64,000 nt of DNA from Gammaproteobacteria bacterium (lineage in GTDB: Bacteria; Pseudomonadota; Gammaproteobacteria; Arenicellales; Poriferihabitantaceae). Below, piece by piece: positions 27,293-36,728 of the stretch. Below the pieces are notes generated by a model. The model was not told where the DNA came from and searched no databases. It saw only the letters and a list, made by a program, of their open reading frames with translations. Both the position numbers and the translations under genes were made by a program. How positions within the stretch are numbered: position 1 is the first letter of the stretch; each line of letters opens with the position of its first letter. Location of the stretch: the NCBI GenBank assembly GCA_009842505.1, contig VYFG01000048.1:1-64000 (forward strand). The letters are read 5' to 3'.

Positions 27293-28330
27293 TCAATGCT
27301 TTTGCGCCGCGTTGACGCGGTCCAGGGCCGCCTTCGTCACGCGGTCGAGGATGATGGCGAGAAGAACGATCCCGAGGCCCGAGACCAGGCCGACGCCCAG
27401 CTCAAGATTGCGGATGCCGCGAAGAACCAGGACGCCCAGTCCAGGCGCCGAGACCAGGGAGGCGATGACCACCATGGCGAGGCTCATCATGATGGTCTGG
27501 TTGACGCCCGCCATGATGTTGGGAAGCGCCAGGGGAATCTGCACGCCGTAGAGTTTCTGGCGCTTGGTCATGCCGAAGGAATTCGCGGCCTCGATCACGT
27601 CCTCGTCCACCAGCCGGATGCCGAGATCGGTCAGGCGGATCACCGGCACGATCGCGTACAGGATGATGGCGATCCCGTAGAGCTTCGGCTCGGTCACCGA
27701 AAACAGGAAGATGAGCGGGATGAGGTAGACGAACGGCGGCAGGGTCTGCAGCATGTCCAGTATGGGAATGATCATGCGCTGCAGGGTGTTGCTCCGGGAC
27801 ATCGCGATGCCGATCGGCACGCCGAACAGGACGCACAGGAACGCGCAGACGAAAATGATCGCCAGCGTCTGCATCGCAAACTCGTAGTGGTCGATCACGG
27901 CCAGGAAGGCCATGCAGCCGGCCACGAAGAAGACAAGCCGCATGGACTTCGACGCCAGGTAGACGATGGCCATGAGGATCGGAAACATGATCCACCAGGG
28001 TGCCGTCTCGAAGACGGCCAGCGCGATCTCGAGCAGCCAGCTCAGGGGCTGGGTCATCGGATCCAGCACGAAGCGCAGGGCGTCCTTGATCGCCAGGAAC
28101 CCTTCCTCGAGACCTTTCGTCAGGGCCCTCGACTGGATGATTCTCCCGCAGGCGTCGTTGAGGGCGTCCAGCGAGGGGAAAGGGAGTTCCCACAGCGTGG
28201 TTTCCTTGGCTCCCCCCCCGCTGCTTTGGGCGAGCAGGTCGGCCATCGACATCGGCGCATCGCCGGCACCGCCGGAATCGCACCAGTCTCTCAGGCCGAG
28301 ACCGTCGAAAACGAAGTCGTATGTCGCCAA
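27293..28330 (-). CDS. Glycine betaine/choline-type ABC transporter permease
   Basis: ProW-class integral membrane subunit. The product is 345 aa, with a hydrophilic N-terminus (about 95 residues) followed by hydrophobic helices. It has the binding-protein-dependent transport signature (EAANSFGMTKRQKLYGVQIPLALPNIMAG), where the coupling helix contacts the ATPase. The order is binding protein, permease, ATPase on the - strand. The gene starts 114 bp after the binding-protein stop, across two hairpins, and is tightly coupled to the ATPase gene. Confidence 0.94.
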   Translation of the reverse strand: MATYDFVFDGLGLRDWCDSGGAGDAPMSMADLLAQSSGGGAKETTLWELPFPSLDALNDACGRIIQSRALTKGLEEGFLAIKDALRFVLDPMTQPLSWLLEIALAVFETAPWWIMFPILMAIVYLASKSMRLVFFVAGCMAFLAVIDHYEFAMQTLAIIFVCAFLCVLFGVPIGIAMSRSNTLQRMIIPILDMLQTLPPFVYLIPLIFLFSVTEPKLYGIAIILYAIVPVIRLTDLGIRLVDEDVIEAANSFGMTKRQKLYGVQIPLALPNIMAGVNQTIMMSLAMVVIASLVSAPGLGVLVLRGIRNLELGVGLVSGLGIVLLAIILDRVTKAALDRVNAAQKH

Positions 28331-28345
28331 TTTACTTGCCAGACG

Positions 28346-28381
28346 CAGTGCCCGGGCCGGTCAGAACCCGCCCGGGCACTG
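28346..28381 (-). promoter_or_regulatory. Intercistronic hairpin before the permease gene
   Basis: CAGTGCCCGGG and CCCGGGCACTG form a perfect 11-bp stem with a 14-nt loop, 16 bp upstream of the permease start on the - strand transcript. There is no T-run. It probably stabilises or attenuates mRNA so that the binding protein is made in excess. Confidence 0.6.
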
Positions 28382-28406
28382 GAACCGCATGGTTCGTGAT
28401 GGTGAA

Positions 28407-28437
28407 GTTGCACGGCCACCTGCGGCGTCCGTGCAAC
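28407..28437 (-). promoter_or_regulatory. Intercistronic hairpin after the binding-protein gene
   Basis: GTTGCACGG and CCGTGCAAC form a perfect 9-bp stem beginning 8 bp past the binding-protein stop on the - strand. No U-tract follows. It acts together with the hairpin at 28346-28381. Confidence 0.6.
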
Positions 28438-28444
28438 CACCCGC

Positions 28445-29437
28445 CTACTTGATCAGGCTAGCCAGCTTCTCACGGGCCGCGTCATTCACCCACTGCGACC
28501 AGGTGTCGGACTGCGTGGTGAGGAAATAGACCGCAGCCTCTTCGGCAGATGCCTTGTTGTCCTCCTGCCAGGCAAGCAGGGCGCTCATCAGGTCGACGTC
28601 GAAACTGATCTTGCTCATGAGTTCGGCAATGTCCGGCTTCTGCGCGGCCAGTTCCGCCGTGGAAACGGTCAGCACGGGCGCGGGCGGGAAGTCGGAGACG
28701 CCGGGGGACGGGTTGTCCTTGTTCTGGTTGGCCGAGTGGACCATGGTGTCGATGTCGCCGATGGCCACCTTGGTCATGTTGTATTTGCCAAGCACGGAGG
28801 TCGGTCCCCAGTAGTAGCCGAACCACGGCTCCTGGTTCTCATAGGCGGCGGCGATCGAAGTCTGGAGTGTCTCGCCGGAACCATGGTTGAATACCTCGAA
28901 GCCGGCACCCTCGAGCCCGAGGGCCTTGACCAGGTTATCGTTGACGATGCGGCAGCCCCAGCCGTCCGGGCAATTGTTGAAACGCCCGCCGACCAGGTCG
29001 GGATTCGCCATGACGCCCTCGATCGTGGCCAGTTCCGGGTGGGCATCAGAGAGGTATTGGGGCACCCACCAGCCTTCCACGCCACCCGGCGCGATCACTT
29101 CCGCAAGGCGCGATACCTTGCCGTCGGCCTCCAGCTTTGCATAGACGTCACCGGTCGAGTTCAGCCACAGCTCGGTCACGATATCCGGCTCGTTGTTCTC
29201 CGCCAGGGACGCCACCGACGTGGTGGTTGCGGACGGCACCTTTTCAATCGCACAACCATAACCCTGTTCCATCAGGAACTTGGCAACCTCGGTGATGATC
29301 TGGGAGGAGGCCCAGTTCATCTCGGTGATGGACACTTCACCGCAATCGGCATGCGTGGGGCCAGATGCGGTCAGCATCAGGCCGGCAACGGCGCCGGCGA
29401 ATCCCCGAACAATCCTGCGTGAATACATTGAATACAT
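28445..29437 (-). CDS. Glycine betaine/choline-type ABC transporter substrate-binding protein
   Basis: Periplasmic ProX/ChoX-class binding protein. The product is 330 aa. The start MYSMYSRRIVRGFAGAVAGL gives a signal peptide with cleavage near THADC. A good AGGAGG ribosome site lies 9 nt upstream, so the start at 29437 is preferred over a long in-frame extension. The aromatic-rich VEGWWVPQYLSD, QEPWFGYYWGPT and NNCPDGWGC segments match the aromatic cage that binds quaternary amines. It is the first gene of the operon and should be its most expressed member. Confidence 0.93.
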   Translation of the reverse strand: MYSMYSRRIVRGFAGAVAGLMLTASGPTHADCGEVSITEMNWASSQIITEVAKFLMEQGYGCAIEKVPSATTTSVASLAENNEPDIVTELWLNSTGDVYAKLEADGKVSRLAEVIAPGGVEGWWVPQYLSDAHPELATIEGVMANPDLVGGRFNNCPDGWGCRIVNDNLVKALGLEGAGFEVFNHGSGETLQTSIAAAYENQEPWFGYYWGPTSVLGKYNMTKVAIGDIDTMVHSANQNKDNPSPGVSDFPPAPVLTVSTAELAAQKPDIAELMSKISFDVDLMSALLAWQEDNKASAEEAAVYFLTTQSDTWSQWVNDAAREKLASLIK

Positions 29438-29659
29438 TGACAGTTTCCTCCTAGTGGTAATTAATGGTCGCTCATAGATAATATCCAGTCGCTCGCATAT
29501 TGTCCGATATTTCACATTGATGCAAGAAGATGTTGTACCGGTCGGGATAAATACTGGTCGGAATTGAAACATAGGCACAGGGGAGACCGGCCGCAGGCGG
29601 TCCGTTGCCCTGTCGCCTGGCGGTACAATCCAGAACTCTTTCCGGGTGAGGAAATCCAC

Positions 29660-30433
29660 ATGAGCTGGTGGGGCAAACTGATCGGCGGCACCCTTGGCTT
29701 CCTGGTGGGCGGACCGCTGGGCGCGATGCTCGGCGCCTATTTCGGCCATGGTTTCGACAACCGGGCCGGTGGTTCGTCACGCGCCCTTCCGGGCGACCAG
29801 GAAAGGGTGCAGACGATCTTCTTCGCCGCCACTTTCTCGGTCATGGGCCACCTCGCCAAGTCCGACGGCAAGGTCACCCGGGACGAAATCGAACTTGCCA
29901 ATGCGCTCATGAGCGAAATGCGGCTCGGGGCGGACCAGCGGCAGCTGGCAAGAACCCTCTTCAACCAGGGGAAGGAGCCGGGATTCGACTTCGATGGCGT
30001 GATCGAGCAGTTTCTCCAGGAATGCCACCGCCGCACGACACTGATCCGGATGTTTCTGGAGATCCAGGTGCAGGCCGCGTTCGCGGACGGGCGGCTGGAC
30101 CCGGCGGAAAACCGTCTCCTGTCCAGGCTGGCGGAGATGCTGGGCTTCGATCAGCGGACCCTCGAGCAGATCATCAACCTGGTCCGCGGCGCCGCCCACG
30201 CCCATGAGCAGCCGGGCAGGATCAGCCTGGCGGATGCCTACGAGATCCTCGGTGTCCGCCCCGAGACCCCGACCGCGGATATCCGCAAGGCCTACCGGCG
30301 CCTCCTCAGCCAGCATCATCCGGACAAGCTCGTATCCCGGGGGCTACCGGAGGAAATGGTCCGGCTGGCGAACGAGAAGACCGGCGAGATCCGCAGGGCC
30401 TGGGAAACGGTCCGGGAAGCGCGGGCGCAGTAG
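29660..30433 (+). CDS. djlA: DnaJ-like co-chaperone DjlA
   Basis: Membrane-anchored J-protein that activates DnaK. The product is 257 aa (E. coli 271). It starts with a glycine-rich membrane anchor (WWGKLIGGTLGFLVGGPLGAMLGAYFG). A TerB-like helical domain occupies residues about 50-175 (MGHLAKSDGKVTRDEIELAN, QAAFADGRLDPAENRLL). The C-terminal J domain has QHHPDKL, the essential HPD motif. The ATG at 29660 follows a GAGGAAA ribosome site. It diverges from the betaine operon. Confidence 0.94.
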   Translation: MSWWGKLIGGTLGFLVGGPLGAMLGAYFGHGFDNRAGGSSRALPGDQERVQTIFFAATFSVMGHLAKSDGKVTRDEIELANALMSEMRLGADQRQLARTLFNQGKEPGFDFDGVIEQFLQECHRRTTLIRMFLEIQVQAAFADGRLDPAENRLLSRLAEMLGFDQRTLEQIINLVRGAAHAHEQPGRISLADAYEILGVRPETPTADIRKAYRRLLSQHHPDKLVSRGLPEEMVRLANEKTGEIRRAWETVREARAQ

Positions 30434-30447
30434 TCTGCGAAAGGGCC

Positions 30448-31164
30448 ATGGGGAAGGAAAACGGAAAACCCGTCATCGTCTTCGTCGACCACCATGAAAA
30501 CGCCATGGACGACCGGGCGTGGACCTGCATTGGCGACATGGGACTGGGCCGCCGGCTGGTGTGTCCGTTTCGCGGGGAGGAACTCGGCGACCCGGGTCCG
30601 GAGGTCGCGGGAACGGTGATCTACGGCGGCGCCCAGAACGTGAACGAACAGGACCGCTTCCCCTTTCTCAGGGGAGAGATCCGGTGGATCGAACGGTGCC
30701 TGGAAAAGGGCCTGCCGGTGCTCGGTCTTTGCCTTGGCGGACAGCTCCTGGCCCATGTCCTCGGCGCACGGGTGGGTGCACGGGTGCCCCGGGAATGCGA
30801 ATTCGGGTACTACCCCCTGATGCCCACCGCCGCAGGGCTTGGCTGGCTGCCGGACGGCATGCACGTCACCCAGGCCCATTACGAGGAGTTCGACATCCCG
30901 GCGGGAGCGGTTCACCTGGCCTCCAGCGAACGCTTTGCCCACCAGGCTTTCCGCTACGGCGAAAACGCCTTTGGTCTCCAGTTCCATCCGGAGATCAGCA
31001 AGCATGTATTCCGCCGCTGGCAGGCGTCCGACTGGGCGATGTTCGGCGTGCCGGGTGCCCAGGAAAAACACGAGCAGGACTACCTCATGGATAAACATGA
31101 CGATGTCCAGGGCCGCTGGTTTCGCGGACTCCTGGAAAGCCTGTTCCATACAACCGCCGCCTGA
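30448..31164 (+). CDS. Class I glutamine amidotransferase-like protein
   Basis: Free-standing type 1 amidotransferase of unknown acceptor. The product is 238 aa. The nucleophile elbow GLCLGGQLLAHVLGA carries the catalytic Cys, and LQFHPEIS carries the His-Glu pair, so the triad is intact. It resembles stand-alone GMP-synthase-like or gamma-glutamyl hydrolase-like members. It starts 14 bp after djlA, so the two are probably cotranscribed. No nearby partner subunit indicates the substrate. Confidence 0.87.
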   Translation: MGKENGKPVIVFVDHHENAMDDRAWTCIGDMGLGRRLVCPFRGEELGDPGPEVAGTVIYGGAQNVNEQDRFPFLRGEIRWIERCLEKGLPVLGLCLGGQLLAHVLGARVGARVPRECEFGYYPLMPTAAGLGWLPDGMHVTQAHYEEFDIPAGAVHLASSERFAHQAFRYGENAFGLQFHPEISKHVFRRWQASDWAMFGVPGAQEKHEQDYLMDKHDDVQGRWFRGLLESLFHTTAA

Positions 31165-31506
31165 ATCCTTGCACCCGGTTCCGGCCGATGCCGCCCGACA
31201 TGCACCCCTCCGGGCCCTGACCGGTATAATCGGCATGAAGACAGTCGTCCCGGTATTCGTCCAACCGCTCCGGCCTGATCGATACATGATGTCCGACGAA
31301 CCGACACCCGCCACCCTGTGCGCCCAGCCGGCGGAAGGCCCGTATACGGCCGGCCATCGGCCGGACCGGGGCCGCTTATCCGGGACGGCCTTCCCCACCG
31401 GAGGCGGCGGCACGGCCGCCGAAGGCCGATGACGAGGAGGCACGCCCGGCGCCGATCCGGTTCTTCCGCCGGGAGACGCGGGAGGCGGCGTTCAGGGCGG
31501 CGGACG
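31165..31506. other. Spacer upstream of the DUF1289 gene
   Basis: 342 bp without a supported gene. A TATAAT hexamer at about 31225 could be a -10 for the downstream gene, but no good -35 accompanies it. A short frame beginning near 31234 has no family resemblance. Confidence 0.4.
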
Positions 31507-31686
31507 ATGGTCGACAACACCGTGCCTTCACCCTGCAAGTCCATCTGTCGTTTCGACGGCGAGCCCTTCTGTATCGGCTGCTATCGCGATGCCGACGAGA
31601 TCCGGGAATGGATGATCATGACCCGCAAGCAGAAACTGGCCGTGCTGGAACAGCTGCCGGCCAGGCGCCGCGCCGCCGAAATATAG
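31507..31686 (+). CDS. DUF1289 domain protein
   Basis: Small protein of unknown function, 59 aa. The DUF1289 core is clear: SPCKSICRFD and CIGCYRDADEIREW supply four Cys, probably binding a metal or iron-sulphur group, followed by MTRKQKLAVLEQLPARR. The start is taken at the ATG at 31507. In-frame residues upstream are Arg-rich and look non-coding, but a longer protein cannot be excluded. Confidence 0.82.
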   Translation: MVDNTVPSPCKSICRFDGEPFCIGCYRDADEIREWMIMTRKQKLAVLEQLPARRRAAEI

Positions 31687-31765
31687 CCGGCGGATACCGG
31701 GACAGCCGATAGGGTCCGGACGGATCGGCAGCGAGGACGCCGCAGCCGGACGCCCCCCGGGAAAC

Positions 31766-33310
31766 CTACCGGGACAGCCGCGGCAGCTCGGAGAGGTCCC
31801 GGGCCACCAGGCCGTCGGCGACGAGGTCCCGGGCGACACTGAGTTCATCCGCCAGGTAGCGGTCCCCGGCCAGTGCCGGGACGCGCTCGCGCAGCATGGC
31901 GATGACCCGCCGGAGCGGCGCGCTGGTCTCAAGGGGCGCGCGGAACCCGATCCCCTGGGCGCTGACCAGCAGTTCGATGCCCACGATCTGGGCGAGGTTA
32001 CGGTTCATGTCCAGCAGCCGCCTTGCGCCGTGGCATGCCATGGAGACGTGGTCCTCCTGGTTGGCGCTGGTGGGTGTGGAATCCACGGAACAGGGCGCGG
32101 CCTTCTGCCTGTTTTCCGCCATCAGCGCGGCAGCGGTGACCTCCGCCACCATGAATCCCGAATTGAGGCCCGGTTCCGGCGACAGGAAAGCCGGCAGCCC
32201 GTAGTTCAGGGCCGGATCCACCATGGTGGCGATACGGCGCTCGGTGATGGCGCCGATTTCCGAGACGGCAAGCGCGATCTGGTCGGCGGCGAACGCCACC
32301 GGCTCGGCATGGAAGTTCCCGCCGGACACGATCCGTCCACCCTCAAGGATCACCAGCGGATTGTCCGTCACCGCATTGGCCTCGATTTCCAAGGTAGCGG
32401 CCGCATGGCGCAACTGGTCGATGCAGGCGCCCATGACCTGGGGCTGGCAGCGCAGGCAGTAGGGGTCCTGAACCCGGTGATCGTTTTCCCTGTGGGACTC
32501 GCGGATTTCGGAATCCCTGAGCAACAAGCGCAGGACGTCCGCCGCGTCGGCTTGGCCCCGGTGTCCCCGCAGGGCGTGGATTTCGGGACTGAACGGCTCC
32601 GTGGACGCCATCATCGCGTCGCTGGCCATGGCGCCTGTCACCAGTGAGCTGCACGCCGCCCGCCAGGCGTCCAGGACGCCTGCAAGGGCCAGTGCCGCGG
32701 AGACCTGGGTGCCGTTGATGAGTCCCAGTCCCTCCTTGGGTCCGAGGACCACGGGCGCGAGGCCGGCCCGCTCTAGGGCGCGGCCGGCCGGCATTTCCTG
32801 CCCCCCCAGCCTGATCCGGCCCTCGCCCAACATGGCGGCGGTCAGGTGCGCCAGGGGTGCGAGATCGCCGGACGCTCCCACAGAACCCTGGGCGGGAATG
32901 ACGGGCAGTATCCCCGCATTCAGCATGTCCAGGAGCTGCCGGACAATGGTCCAGCGCACCCCGGAAGCGCCGCGGGCAAGGGAATTGATCTTGAGCAGCA
33001 TCACCAGCCGCACAACCTCGTCGGGAAGCGCCTCGCCCACCCCGCAGCAGTGGGACATGATCAGGTTCCGCTGCAGGGTCTCGGTTTCCCCGGCGTCGAT
33101 CAGGGTGGTGGCCAGTTTGCCGAAGCCGGTGTTCACGCCGTACACCGCGGCTTCGCCGGCGGCGGCCCGCTCGACGATTCGCGCCGCCCGGTCCACGTCC
33201 TTGCGGGCCCCGTCGTCCAGGGCAACCGTGCCTTGGCTCCGGTAGTGCGATTCCAGGTCCGCGAGCGTCAGTGTGCCCGGGACCAACTTGAGTGGGTCGG
33301 AGGAAGTCAT
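31766..33310 (-). CDS. hutH: Histidine ammonia-lyase
   Basis: First step of histidine catabolism: non-oxidative deamination to trans-urocanate. The product is 514 aa (family about 510). The MIO-forming triad is present in [22 protein letters not shown] supplies the catalytic Tyr, [10 protein letters not shown] the Asn, and [15 protein letters not shown] the Tyr and Arg of the active site. It is the second gene of the hutF-hutH pair; its ATG overlaps the hutF stop (ATGA), implying translational coupling. Confidence 0.97.
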   Translation of the reverse strand: MTSSDPLKLVPGTLTLADLESHYRSQGTVALDDGARKDVDRAARIVERAAAGEAAVYGVNTGFGKLATTLIDAGETETLQRNLIMSHCCGVGEALPDEVVRLVMLLKINSLARGASGVRWTIVRQLLDMLNAGILPVIPAQGSVGASGDLAPLAHLTAAMLGEGRIRLGGQEMPAGRALERAGLAPVVLGPKEGLGLINGTQVSAALALAGVLDAWRAACSSLVTGAMASDAMMASTEPFSPEIHALRGHRGQADAADVLRLLLRDSEIRESHRENDHRVQDPYCLRCQPQVMGACIDQLRHAAATLEIEANAVTDNPLVILEGGRIVSGGNFHAEPVAFAADQIALAVSEIGAITERRIATMVDPALNYGLPAFLSPEPGLNSGFMVAEVTAAALMAENRQKAAPCSVDSTPTSANQEDHVSMACHGARRLLDMNRNLAQIVGIELLVSAQGIGFRAPLETSAPLRRVIAMLRERVPALAGDRYLADELSVARDLVADGLVARDLSELPRLSR

Positions 33311-34692
33311 TGCGCCAGTTGGTTGATAGTCTGCCGAAACCGTTGAAGAACGTCGAGCCGCCCGGGATGACGGCCGTCCCGGACCACCGGCTTGCCAGCC
33401 ACATAGACATCGGTCAGCGGGTTTTCATTGCCCGAAAAGACCCAGCTGTCCACCAGTGCGCCCCTTTGCCGCCCCAGGGTGCGCGGCTGGTCGGGATCAA
33501 GGACGATGAAGTCGGCCCGGGCACCCGGGCGGATGGCGCCGCCATCGATACCGCAAGCCCGGGCGCCGCCGAGCGCGCTTTTGGCCAGCAGGTTCTCGCC
33601 GGTGTGCGGACTGCCGCATCCCGCGTCGGCCAGCAGGTTGCGCCCCCGGTGCTGCAACCTTTGTCCGTATTCCAGCCAGCGCAGCTCCTCCACCGGGCTG
33701 ACGGAGATGTGGCTGTCCGAGCCGATCCCGAAACAGCCGCCTTCGCGAAGGAAAGCCGGCGCCGGGAAGATCCCGTCACCCAGATTGGCCTCGGTGGTGG
33801 GACACAGCCCCGCCACCGCGCCGGATGCCGCCATCCGGCCGGTTTCCCCGTCGGTGATGTGGGTGGCGTGGACCAGGCACCAGTCCGGGCCGGGGGAGAA
33901 TTGATCGTACAGCCACTCCACCGGACGCCTGCCGCTGAACGACAGGCATTCGTCCACTTCCCGCACCTGTTCCGCGACATGGATATGGACGGGCCGCCCA
34001 GGCGGGGTTCCGTCCAGGACCTCGCGCAGCAGGTCCTCGTCCACTGCCCTCAGTGAATGGGGGGCGATGCCGAGTTGCTGACCGGGCTCCAGCCCGCCCT
34101 CGAGCCCGGCGACGATCTCGAGGAAGCCGTCCGCGTCGTTGATGAACCGCTTCTGTTCTTCGCCCGGCGGCAGGGAGCCGAACCCGCCGAACCGGTAGAG
34201 CACCGGCAGCGCGGTGAAGCCGATTCCGGTGTCCCATGCGGCCCGGGCGCACTGGCGGGTCATTTCCGCCCTGTCGTCATATGGCCGGCCGGCAGGATCG
34301 TGGTGCAGGTACTGGAACTCGGCGACATGGGTATACCCCGCCTCCAGCATCTCCAGGTAGAGCATCCTGGCGATATGGTAAATCTGGTCGGGCGTAATCC
34401 GTGCCAGCATCCCGTACATGGCCTTGCGCCAAGTCCAGAAGGAGTCGTCGGCGTCGCCGGCAAGCTCCCCCAGTCCGGCCATGGCCCGCTGGTGGGCATG
34501 GGAATGGAGATTGGGAATACCGGGCAGCATGACCCCGTCCAGCCGTACCGTGTCCGGGTCCGCATCCTTCAGCCGGATTCCGCTTCGCACCGTATCGAAG
34601 ACGCCGCTCCCGTTCACCCGGCAATGCACGTCTTCCGCCCAGCCGTCGGCCAGCAAAACCGATGAACACCAATAGTTTCCTGGCCGGGCCAT
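33307..34692 (-). CDS. hutF: Formimidoylglutamate deiminase
   Basis: Amidohydrolase converting N-formimino-L-glutamate to N-formyl-L-glutamate and ammonia, the five-step branch of the Hut pathway. The product is 461 aa from the ATG at 34692. Metal-site motifs are [12 protein letters not shown] (first HxH), HVAEQ, HATH and GSDSHIS. The branch needs a formylglutamate deformylase (HutG) afterwards, and none is in the window. It is divergent from hutI with only about 46 bp between starts. Confidence 0.93.
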   Translation of the reverse strand: MARPGNYWCSSVLLADGWAEDVHCRVNGSGVFDTVRSGIRLKDADPDTVRLDGVMLPGIPNLHSHAHQRAMAGLGELAGDADDSFWTWRKAMYGMLARITPDQIYHIARMLYLEMLEAGYTHVAEFQYLHHDPAGRPYDDRAEMTRQCARAAWDTGIGFTALPVLYRFGGFGSLPPGEEQKRFINDADGFLEIVAGLEGGLEPGQQLGIAPHSLRAVDEDLLREVLDGTPPGRPVHIHVAEQVREVDECLSFSGRRPVEWLYDQFSPGPDWCLVHATHITDGETGRMAASGAVAGLCPTTEANLGDGIFPAPAFLREGGCFGIGSDSHISVSPVEELRWLEYGQRLQHRGRNLLADAGCGSPHTGENLLAKSALGGARACGIDGGAIRPGARADFIVLDPDQPRTLGRQRGALVDSWVFSGNENPLTDVYVAGKPVVRDGRHPGRLDVLQRFRQTINQLAQ

Positions 34693-34738
34693 TGTGCGAC
34701 TTGCTTTAGCGGGAACGGCAGTATAGCATACCAAGTAC

Positions 34739-34750
34739 ATGTATATACAA
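34739..34750. promoter_or_regulatory. HutC-type operator overlapping the hutI start codon
   Basis: ATGTATATACAA contains the perfect palindrome TGTATATACA (34740-34749) and matches the known HutC core TTGTATRTACAA at all but one base. It covers the hutI ATG and sits in the 46-bp divergent gap, so one site could control both hut arms. Urocanate is the usual inducer. Confidence 0.75.
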
Positions 34751-35965
34751 CTGCTCCAGAACGCCCTGCTGACCCGGCTGGTTGACGGGAACGACTACCA
34801 CCTGTTGCCGGATGCAACCGTGGTGATCGGGGACGATCGCATTGCCTGGGTCGGCCCGGACGCCGATCTTCCCGACCGCTACCGCGGAGCGGACCGTCTC
34901 GACTGCGGCGGACGGCTGCTGACACCCGGACTGATCGACTGCCACACCCACCTGGTCTACGGCGGCAACCGCGCCGGGGAGTTCGAGCGTCGCCTCCAGG
35001 GCGAGGACTACGGGGAAATCGCCCGCCAGGGAGGCGGCATCATGGCCACCGTCCGTGCGACCCGCTCCGCCACCACCGAAGACCTGGTGATGCAGTCCCG
35101 CCCGCGTCTCGGGGCGCTGGTCTCGGAAGGTGTCACCACCGTGGAAATCAAGTCCGGCTACGGGCTTGAACGGGATACGGAAATCCGCATGCTCGAAGCC
35201 GCGGGGCGCCTTTGCCGGGAAGCGGGCGTTCGCTGCCAGCGGACCTTCCTGGGCGCCCACGCCCTCCCCCCCGAGTTCTTCGGGCGCGCCGACGACTACA
35301 TTGCCCTCGTGTGCGATGACATGCTGCCGGCAGCGGCGGCAGCGGGCGTGGTGGACGCCGTGGACGCCTTCTGCGAGCACATCGCCTTCAGTGTCGCGCA
35401 GACCGAGAGGGTCTTCGACCGGGCGCAGGGCCTGGGCCTGCCGGTGAAATGCCACGCCGAACAGCTCTCGCACATGGGCGGCGCGGTGATGAGCGCATCC
35501 CGGGGGGCACTGTCCGTCGACCACATCGAATACCTGCCGGCCGAAAGCGTCGGCAGCCTGGCCGAAGCGAATACCGTGGCCGTGCTGCTGCCCGGCGCAT
35601 TCTATATCCTGAAGGAGCGGCAGCTCCCGCCCGTGGCGGCACTGCGGGAACACGGCGTTCCGATCGCGCTCGCCACCGATGCGAACCCGGGCTCCTCCCC
35701 CGTGTTCTCGCCGCTGCTCATCATGAACATGGGCTGCACCCTTTTCGGCCTCACCCCCCTTGAGGCCCTGGCGGGCTTCACCATCAACGCGGCCAGGGCC
35801 CTCGGCCTTGCGGACCGCATCGGCTCTATCGAGCCCGGCAAGGCGGCGGACCTGGCCCTGTGGAACTGCGGCCACCCGGCGGAACTCAGTTACCACGTCG
35901 GCCTCAACTCCTGTGCGGGAGTGGTCCAGGGCGGCCAGTGGCGGGGCGGGGGGCCGCCGGCATGA
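34739..35965 (+). CDS. hutI: Imidazolonepropionase
   Basis: Third step of histidine degradation: hydrolyses 4-imidazolone-5-propionate to N-formimino-L-glutamate. The product is 408 aa (family 400-410). Metal ligands are in IDCHTHLVYGGNRA, KCHAEQLSHMG and ATDANPGSSP. GGGIMATVRATR and KSGYGLE are family signatures. The start ATG lies inside a HutC-like operator. The stop overlaps the hutC start (ATGA). Confidence 0.97.
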   Translation: MYIQLLQNALLTRLVDGNDYHLLPDATVVIGDDRIAWVGPDADLPDRYRGADRLDCGGRLLTPGLIDCHTHLVYGGNRAGEFERRLQGEDYGEIARQGGGIMATVRATRSATTEDLVMQSRPRLGALVSEGVTTVEIKSGYGLERDTEIRMLEAAGRLCREAGVRCQRTFLGAHALPPEFFGRADDYIALVCDDMLPAAAAAGVVDAVDAFCEHIAFSVAQTERVFDRAQGLGLPVKCHAEQLSHMGGAVMSASRGALSVDHIEYLPAESVGSLAEANTVAVLLPGAFYILKERQLPPVAALREHGVPIALATDANPGSSPVFSPLLIMNMGCTLFGLTPLEALAGFTINAARALGLADRIGSIEPGKAADLALWNCGHPAELSYHVGLNSCAGVVQGGQWRGGGPPA

Positions 35966-36717
35966 ACCTCGCCGAACTGCAGCACCTGGACAGGAACATC
36001 GCGTTGCCGCTGTACCAGCAGATCAAGCGCAACATCCGCACCAGCATCCGCACAAGGCAGTGGCAGCCGGGCACCCGGCTGCCGTCGGAAAACGCGCTGG
36101 TGAACGGTCTTGGCGTCAGCCGCATGACCGTACACCGGGCACTGCGTGAACTGACCCAGGAAGGCCTGCTCGAGAGAGTGCACGGCCTCGGCACGTTCGT
36201 CGCCAAGCCGCCGCGCCACGCCAGCCTGATCACCCTGCAGGACATCGCCGACGAGATCCGCGAGGCGGGATTCACCCACAACTGTGAAGTGCTCGAACTC
36301 GGGATCGTGAAGGCCGACGCCGCCCGGGCCGGGCTGATGGAGGTGGCCCAGGGCGACAGGCTGTACCACCTCCTTGCGGTCCACTACCAGGACCGGGAAC
36401 CCATCCAGGTCGAGGACCGCCTGGTGAGCCCTTCCCTGGTGCCGGAATTCATCGATCAGGATTTCACCCGGTATACCGCCACGCAATACCTCGTCGGCCT
36501 GATAAAACCGGACGAGATGGAACACATTGTCCAGGCGGTGCTGCCGGACCGCCGGACCGCGGGGGCCCTGAACATGGACCCCGCCGAGCCCTGCCTGCAG
36601 CTCAACCGCCGGACCTGGAAGGACGGCCGGGTCGTCACCGGTGTCCGCCTGACCTACCCCGGGTACCGCTACGCCCTGGCGGCCCGTTACCAGACCGACC
36701 AGTTCACCATCCGCTGA
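35962..36717 (+). CDS. hutC: GntR-family repressor HutC
   Basis: Urocanate-responsive repressor of the hut genes. The product is 251 aa. The N-terminal winged helix is [43 protein letters not shown] and [10 protein letters not shown]. The C-terminal UTRA effector domain is [23 protein letters not shown]. The ATG overlaps the hutI stop by 4 nt, so it is translationally coupled to the genes it would repress. A matching operator lies at the hutI start. Confidence 0.95.
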   Translation: MNLAELQHLDRNIALPLYQQIKRNIRTSIRTRQWQPGTRLPSENALVNGLGVSRMTVHRALRELTQEGLLERVHGLGTFVAKPPRHASLITLQDIADEIREAGFTHNCEVLELGIVKADAARAGLMEVAQGDRLYHLLAVHYQDREPIQVEDRLVSPSLVPEFIDQDFTRYTATQYLVGLIKPDEMEHIVQAVLPDRRTAGALNMDPAEPCLQLNRRTWKDGRVVTGVRLTYPGYRYALAARYQTDQFTIR

Positions 36718-36728
36718 TCCGCCGAACC

